A stretch of DNA of 64,000 nucleotides from Manduca sexta. Its lineage: Eukaryota; Arthropoda; Insecta; Lepidoptera; Sphingidae. The stretch lies in NCBI RefSeq assembly GCF_014839805.1, contig NC_051129.1, positions 2,914,001-2,978,000 on the forward strand, written 5' to 3'. The translations under genes were made by a program, and so were the position numbers. Numbering within the stretch: position 1 is the first letter of the stretch; each line of letters opens with the position of its first letter. This document shows positions 58,562 through 64,000 of the stretch, one piece after another. Under the pieces are notes generated by a model. That model saw only the letters and a program-made list of their open reading frames with translations. It ran no database searches and was not told the origin of the DNA.

Positions 58562-58856
58562 ATCAGGCCTGTGTTGTATACTGTCTCACTGTTGGGCACG
58601 GGCTTTCCTCTACTACTGAGAGTGATTAGGCCTTAGTCCACCACGCTGGCCTAGTGCGGATTGGTAGACTTCATACACCTTCAAAATTCCTGTAGAGAAC
58701 TTCTTACGTATGCGGGATTCTTTCACCGTTAAAGCAAGCGATAATTCATAAAGGATACACATAATTTTAGAAAATTCAAAGTATGCCCTTGGAATTTGAA
58801 CCTGCGTACATTTGTCTCGGCAGTCCGTTCCACATCCAACTAGGCTAGTACCGCAA
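58562..58856 (-). mobile_element. tRNA-derived SINE S1
   Basis: Minus: atcaggcctgtgttgtatac, ggccttagtccaccacgctg, atccaactaggctagtaccg. Small internal deletions around the middle. Confidence 0.7.
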
Positions 58857-58869
58857 ACAAAAGGACTTA

Positions 58870-61030
58870 TAAGTCAGTTCAGTTTACTTCTAATAGTTGA
58901 CAGCTTCATGGACCATTTTAAAACCCATTAATTATATCTAAAATAGACGCTTTCAGAAAAATCTAGGCACTCTAAATAACCTATCCAAAACAGGCACAAA
59001 GCGAGTGGCAACTAAAATGGTTAGATGTTAATAACATTGCCAGTCTAAACTAATTAGGCAATAACGTGGCCCAAGCCAGGTAATACACTTAGCCTGTGTC
59101 CATACCTTCTTTTGATGTTTGCAACTCACTTAGTTACCTTCTGGAGGTAATTTCGAAAGGCTTCCTACTCATAATAGTATTAAGCGGGTAAAGTGAAATG
59201 GTTTTTTATGTTTGTAAAATAATGTTAATGAAAATGAAAGTTAAATTAGTATTCTAAATTATATTTGCGATAGTTTGGCTTGGCAATAGTAAGAGAATGG
59301 ACGATTTCATGAGATTGAAGACAACGTCAAAAGTTAATATTTTTCGGAATACAATTTTAACTTACCAACAAGTATATTTTATTTAAAAAAGCTGCTTCAA
59401 CAATACACAGCAGTAAAAACTTTTTCTCTGTCAATAAATATGTTCTAAATTTAAATCGTAACGTCTCCACAGTGCGTAGGCGGAAGCGTTTGTCTGCTAC
59501 ACTACCGGCTGTAACCGGCCGTGTAGCACCCGGATATTGCTATTTGGCGACCCGGCTCTGCTTCACCAGGGTTTATTGCATTATGTAGTGCCCGGTTTAC
59601 GTTACTCGTTGGCGTCAAATATAATAATTATTGTAAGCTGTTAATAATAAACAATTATAAGCTCTTTGCTCTACATTTAGAGTAGGTAATGGTATATTTT
59701 TGACAGTTTCGATATTATTTTTTTTAGAAAGCAGTATAAATTAAAAGCCTGTGTGCTATTTTTTAATTATTACTATTCATATTAAGATATAAATTCAAAT
59801 AAATTTTATCAAAGCAATATCTAGCATGTTTGACATTAAAGTTTTGAAGATATAGCCGTCACCGCGTTTTCTTTTCTGTTAGAAATAAACGTAGATTCTC
59901 TTTTTGTACAGAAATTGATCCCGAGTATCTTTCTTAATCCCGGGTATTGCAAAAAATGCACCGATCAAGAAATCATATCCGGTAGTGTATATTTCTTGAT
60001 CCCGGTTATAAATTCGGTGAAATGTGCGATTGGACAGTTCTTAAAACCTTATTGTATAAGAACGTAAGTAACTTTTAAAATTCCGTCACTAATTATAGTC
60101 TAAGCATAATTTTATTGACCTTACTGATCCCGTTTAATGCTCATTCCTTAAATTAAAATTTAATTAAGTGTTAAATTCTTTAATAGATTCCTCGACACTT
60201 CTGGCCAGGATTTCCTTTTCAGCAGGTTCTCGTCTTCCCTACGCTCCTCACGTCCATTACCACTTTTTGTTCCTCCACGATTTCATAAAATATATACACT
60301 TAATTCCTTCTTACATCGTTCCACCAGCACATATAATAGAGAATTTTCTAGCATAGACATTTTTAACATCACCCCCAAAGGTTTAAAATTAATATTACAA
60401 CAAGCAATGACTGCTCGCTAAGCTTCTTACCTAAGAGGCTTAGCCAGTAGTTATAGTACATAGCACCTTACCTACTTTATAATAAGATTTTATATTAAAA
60501 TATAGTTATATTTTAGTACACAACTATGCAAAGTTCCAAATAATAATAAGTACTATATCTCATATATTAACTATTCGGTACTGTAGGTCTTTTGTATTAA
60601 GTTTGTAAGTATAACATAATCGTAGTTTATAAATAATGACTGTTTGATGCCAAAACAAATAAAAAAAAAAAACGATTACTGGCTAGATACGAATAGTTAT
60701 TAAAATCCTTAGTTTCATCCAGTTTTTGCAAATCTCTTAGAGAAAATTATTAAAACCTCATTGTATAAGGGCGTAAGCATCTCAAACATCTCAAGGTAGA
60801 GATGAATACGTTTAAACCTGTTTCACACAACGGAACCGTGGTACCATAATTTTTTTGTTTGTAACTGTAATATGAATTGTTGATTAACTGAGTTTTTTAT
60901 GCTACTGAGTAGGGAAACATGTAGGGCATACAAGATAATGTGCTCTTAGCAGCAATACTGTACTTCAATCGTCATCATGATGCATTATCAAGGCTGATTT
61001 CAACGACTCACCGAATAAGATTTAAGTTTT
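58870..61030. other. AT-rich intergenic region with short hairpins, no gene seen
   Basis: Two hairpins (59496-59527, 59963-60001) and a cluster of TNATCCCG motifs (59915-60132) stand out. A 28-bp near-repeat (60041-60068 and 60750-60777) is also visible. Open frames here (for example at 60168-60356) have no recognisable content. Confidence 0.5.
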
Positions 61031-61037
61031 ATATATA

Positions 61038-61283
61038 TCCTACTAATATTATAAATGTGAAAGTTTGTGAAGATGTATGGATGTATGTTTGTTCCTCTTT
61101 CATGAAAACACTACAGAACGGATTTTTACAATAATATTGGTTATACATCAGAATAACACATAGGCGACAATTTATAATGTTTTTGTGTAATTTGGTCATA
61201 ATATAACGATTCATATCAAGTAAGTCGGAAAAAAATATTCTGGAAAACTCCTTCACGCGGGCGAAGCCGCGAGCAAAAGCTAG
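61038..61283 (+). mobile_element. Helitron-like non-autonomous element
   Basis: 5' end TCCTACTAATATTATAAATG, 3' end with hairpin-forming gcgggcgaagccgcg followed by caaaagCTAG. It lies between A (61037) and T (61284). This is a family widespread in Lepidoptera. A 3' end remnant of the same kind (gcgaagccacgcgcaaca, then gctag) lies at about 44554-44578. Confidence 0.6.
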
Positions 61284-61351
61284 TTAATAATAATGCTGTC
61301 AACTCCTAACGAATGAGAGTGACAGCATGAGGTATCAAATGTGCGTTGTGT

Positions 61352-61590
61352 GGCGTAGTTGTATGACTGTACTACTGAACTGTACTGAAGTGCTGCAGTC
61401 CTAAGTTTGAGCCCGGGATCGGGAAAAAAAATTGAGTTTGTTTTACTCACTATCCGCCCGGAGTCTGAAATTTGAGCCCGATATGGTTATAGGTTTATCC
61501 CTCACATAACGGAACGCAACATGGCGAGAAGTGCATACACTAGTAGTGCTTCTGTCTACCCTTTGAGGAATAAAAGGCGAGAGAATATGT
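61352..61590 (+). mobile_element. tRNA-like SINE S2
   Basis: gtggcgtagttgtatgactg (A-box side), cctaagtttgagcccgggat (B box), atccgcccggagtctgaaat, ccctttgaggaataaaagg. Confidence 0.65.
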
Positions 61591-61954
61591 ATATTTAGTA
61601 GTTCTTGTGATCACTCCTAAATGTGATAATTTATTTGATTGTTGGTTTTCTACAGATATTCCTTTCCTTACAAAAGGTTTTTTACTAGGCTTTCTAGATT
61701 AAAAACTTTTATAATTAGAATTCCTAGATTAGCCAGAACTTGAAGCTTTTGAACAGGCAAATTTGTCTACTTACCAAATAGCCTTATATTTAAAGTGCCT
61801 GAACTATTCAGAATTAAGAGCTTTTTATTGGGCTATTTAGTGAACTTTGCAACCAGCGGTACCCTTAGTGCAGTGAAAAGAATTCTAGATAATAGTTTCG
61901 GGTTTAATTTCAATGATATTAACCAAATTAAATATTTTGTTTACCTGTTTTGGT

Positions 61955-62200
61955 GGAGTTGTTTTGCATGTGCGGTACAACTGTTCTACCCCATAATCGA
62001 ATCCCGGGTCGGGCAAAAAAAAGGGTTTATCTGCTTTATTAGACCGAAAATTATTTTAAAATTTGGGTTTATTTGGAATTTGCCTCCAACGCGGAGATAG
62101 GAATCCCACTCAAATCATGTAACGGAAAACACAGACGAAAAGTGGGTGCCCGGCCCTCTGCCTACCTCTTCGGGGGCAAAGGCCTCCTAACCACTGGTGA
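61955..62200 (+). mobile_element. tRNA-like SINE S2
   Basis: Plus: gcatgtgcggtacaactgtt, cgaatcccgggtcgggcaa, gaaaagtgggtgcccggcc, ctgcctacctcttcggggg. The 101- and 60-codon frames in this stretch come from the SINE. Confidence 0.65.
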
Positions 62201-62639
62201 TTTAGATCTTAAACCTCGCCATTGGAGGATGATTCATTATTTTTTATATGTATAAATATCACATTTTGAAAATGTACATTTTTATTATTATTTGTATAAA
62301 TAATTTTTAGATATCTTTTTTATACTATGGTTTCTCCCGTTAACCAGTAGAGAATTTGCGTATTTTTTAATAAGCTACAAGTTTTTTTTGTAATGTATAT
62401 TAAATACTATTGTATTATACTTTGATAAGTTAAGTTTTAATAATATTTACTCAAAATACTACTTCTGTTATTAAACCAGCCTACAACGGTTTTAATTACA
62501 TACCAACACACCACCAACATCAAATTAAAACCTAGACACAAATAAACGTATAATTAAACGTGGCTAATTCAACCGGCAATAAAATGGGATTCTTCAAAAA
62601 CATGCGACGGACTAAAAAATAACCTACGCCAATACATAC

Positions 62640-62880
62640 CACCCTAGAGCACACCCCGGTTTTTATTTATTCGCGTAATATCGGATAAATCGATGACATT
62701 CAATGTACCGTTGGGGTAGAGAGCGCGGGGCGCATGCGCGGCTAAAATGGCGTCCGAAAAAAGCGTGGAAATAAGAGAAAGAAGTCGACTGCGCGCCCCC
62801 GCGGACCGTTTACAAAGAAAGCTCGGGGTACGGCGCGGGGGTGGAATATAGCTTTCGTTCGCGGGGTTGCTTGGGTGTTT
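62640..62880. promoter_or_regulatory. CpG-rich promoter-like block with NRF-1-like and YY1-like sites
   Basis: About 240 bases strongly enriched in CG compared with the AT-rich surroundings. GCGCATGCGC at 62730-62739 is the palindromic NRF-1 (insect Erect wing) site. AAAATGGCGTCC at 62744-62755 matches the YY1/Pho core and its usual promoter context. ATCGATGACA lies upstream at about 62689, near a DRE-like core. In animals this pair of sites is typical of TATA-less housekeeping promoters. Direction cannot be fixed. The gene it would serve is probably beyond the right edge or starts here. Confidence 0.5.
62747..62851 (+). other. 34-codon open frame starting within the CpG block
   Basis: ATG at 62747 inside AAAATGGCG opens MASEKSVEIRERSRLRAP and ends at TAG 62849-62851. 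It could be a first exon (if a donor inside it is used), an upstream ORF, or chance read-through of a YY1 site. No family recognised. Confidence 0.2.
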
Positions 62881-63507
62881 TTGTAAGGGTGGGTTATTTA
62901 AAGATAAAAGTAAAGTTATTTAATGTTTGATTTTAAGATAGAAAGGGTTTCTTGTAATATAGTTTTTATTTATCATTACGTTGTTTAAAAACTTGACTTA
63001 AATATAGTTGTAGACTGTTCTTATGTGTTAGTGACAAGTTGTCCGTAACCTTGTTAATATCACCTGCGACCATCATCGCCTAAAGCTATTTCATCACCTG
63101 CCTGATTTCACCATTCGTATTGCGAAACTTTGTTTACAATATGTTTAAAAATTGACCCCAATTTTAAGGCATATGTATAACGACGAAATTTTGCACTTAA
63201 AATCTACATAAATATACCATAAAACAGGAAAAAATAACATTAAATATAAATTGGGCAAATAAATATTCATCTTAACAGTGCTTAAATTTAGATGTATTTA
63301 AATATTAAAATACATAAATAAAAAAAAAACAAATTAGTTTTGGATTTTTTCCGTAAGATAAAAAAAAAATTAAAAACATAGTTTTGGTAACAAACAATCA
63401 AAATTACCTTTGTAATATTTTTTCCGTAAACAAGAAAAAAAATACTTTTCAAAAATAGAATTGATTTTAAATCGTCGAATGTAATTATTTTTCACTAACA
63501 TTGCCAG

Positions 63508-63595
63508 TTGCTCCGGCACCGTGCCGCGTCGCACAGGGGTGTGTCTTTGCCCCAGTCGCCGCCCCTGAGGGTGGCCATGCCCCGTTCAACCGAGG
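63508..63595 (+). other. GC-rich possible internal exon
   Basis: An 88-base GC-rich island preceded by an acceptor-like tttttcactaacattgccag and followed by a donor-like GAGG|GTTAGT. Two plus-strand frames are open across it. The minus strand also has an open frame (MATLRGGDWGKDTPLCD) with its own GTTAGT donor-like end. The strand is therefore undecided. It lies 0.6 kb downstream of the CpG block. Confidence 0.25.
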
Positions 63596-64000
63596 GTTAG
63601 TTGCAACCATTTGAAAACGCATGTTAGAATAGTTGAATGAACTATGATTTGCATTCAATTAGCGTGTGAGGGATTGATGTAGATTTAAAAATGTTGGTTG
63701 ACTTGGATGGTTGCATTTTTAAATCTATTTAAAAGAACAGTAATAGATTATTTTGTCGTGAGTAGAGAATTATGAAAAAATTAGAATTTAGAAAAGTATT
63801 CTCGAAAACGATATTCTAATTTCAAATTTTTATTCATAAATTAATATTTTTAAAGTTTTGTATGAAATAAGGTTCTACGTAGAGAATAAGTTTCTTTATA
63901 ATACATAATTAAGACCTGAATTGTTGAATGTATACCAATTAAATACTTGTTAAATCATTCATCATCAATCATCATTATAACTCAATAATTTAATATTCAT

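Noticed and set aside
61795..62255. Frames of 101 and 60 codons
   Set aside because: Produced by intergenic DNA running into an S2 SINE.

Overview
The window is AT-rich, gene-poor, repeat-dense nuclear DNA of an insect, most likely a moth or butterfly. Three things point there: two intron-containing lipase genes of the insect pancreatic-lipase-like type, lepidopteran-style tRNA-derived SINEs (A box TAGCCTAGTTGG, B box GGTTCAAATCC), and short Helitrons with 5' TC, a 3' hairpin and a CTAG end inserted between A and T. The species cannot be named from the sequence.

Layout. 1-5.5 kb is transposon-derived: a 3.67 kb segment with perfect 31-bp terminal inverted repeats (1061-4729) that carries two dead non-LTR reverse-transcriptase tails, then a 145-bp TA-flanked MITE and a SINE-like insertion with target-site duplication. 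At 5.88 kb lies a first exon of a THAP zinc-finger protein, bracketed by 49-bp direct repeats. 7.8-11.6 kb is a patchwork of SINEs and other dispersed repeats. 11,655-22,812 and 23,313-34,529 are two near-identical copies of one ~11.2 kb segment separated by exactly 500 Ns. This looks like an assembly false duplication (two overlapping contigs left unmerged). Each copy holds a TATA box, a signal-peptide exon that fits the downstream lipase gene, two Helitrons, and a broken Gypsy-type LTR retrotransposon with a further SINE-like element nested in it. The overlap ends just before a long imperfect hairpin (34,567-34,977).

34.5-41.5 kb is intronic or intergenic and repeat-rich, including two identical-family MITEs in inverted orientation inside an older repeat (40.2-40.8 kb). 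The genic core is 41,566-48,664: two paralogous secreted lipases in tandem on the + strand, each with three exons, the same intron phases and last exons of identical length (679 nt). Gene A is 360 aa if the distant exon 1 is used, gene B 359 aa. Both keep a Ser-Asp-His triad and have a very short lid loop. Gene A's first intron is about 16 kb (as assembled from the nearer exon 1 copy) against 842 bp in gene B, the difference being transposon sequence.

48.8-62.6 kb has no recognised host gene, only repeats and the intact 3' end of an RTE-like non-LTR element (56,911-57,435). At 62.64-62.88 kb there is a CpG-rich block with NRF-1-like and YY1-like sites, probably the promoter of a neighbouring housekeeping gene, and a GC-rich possible exon at 63.5 kb. 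No tRNA, rRNA, CRISPR array or bacterial-type operon was seen.
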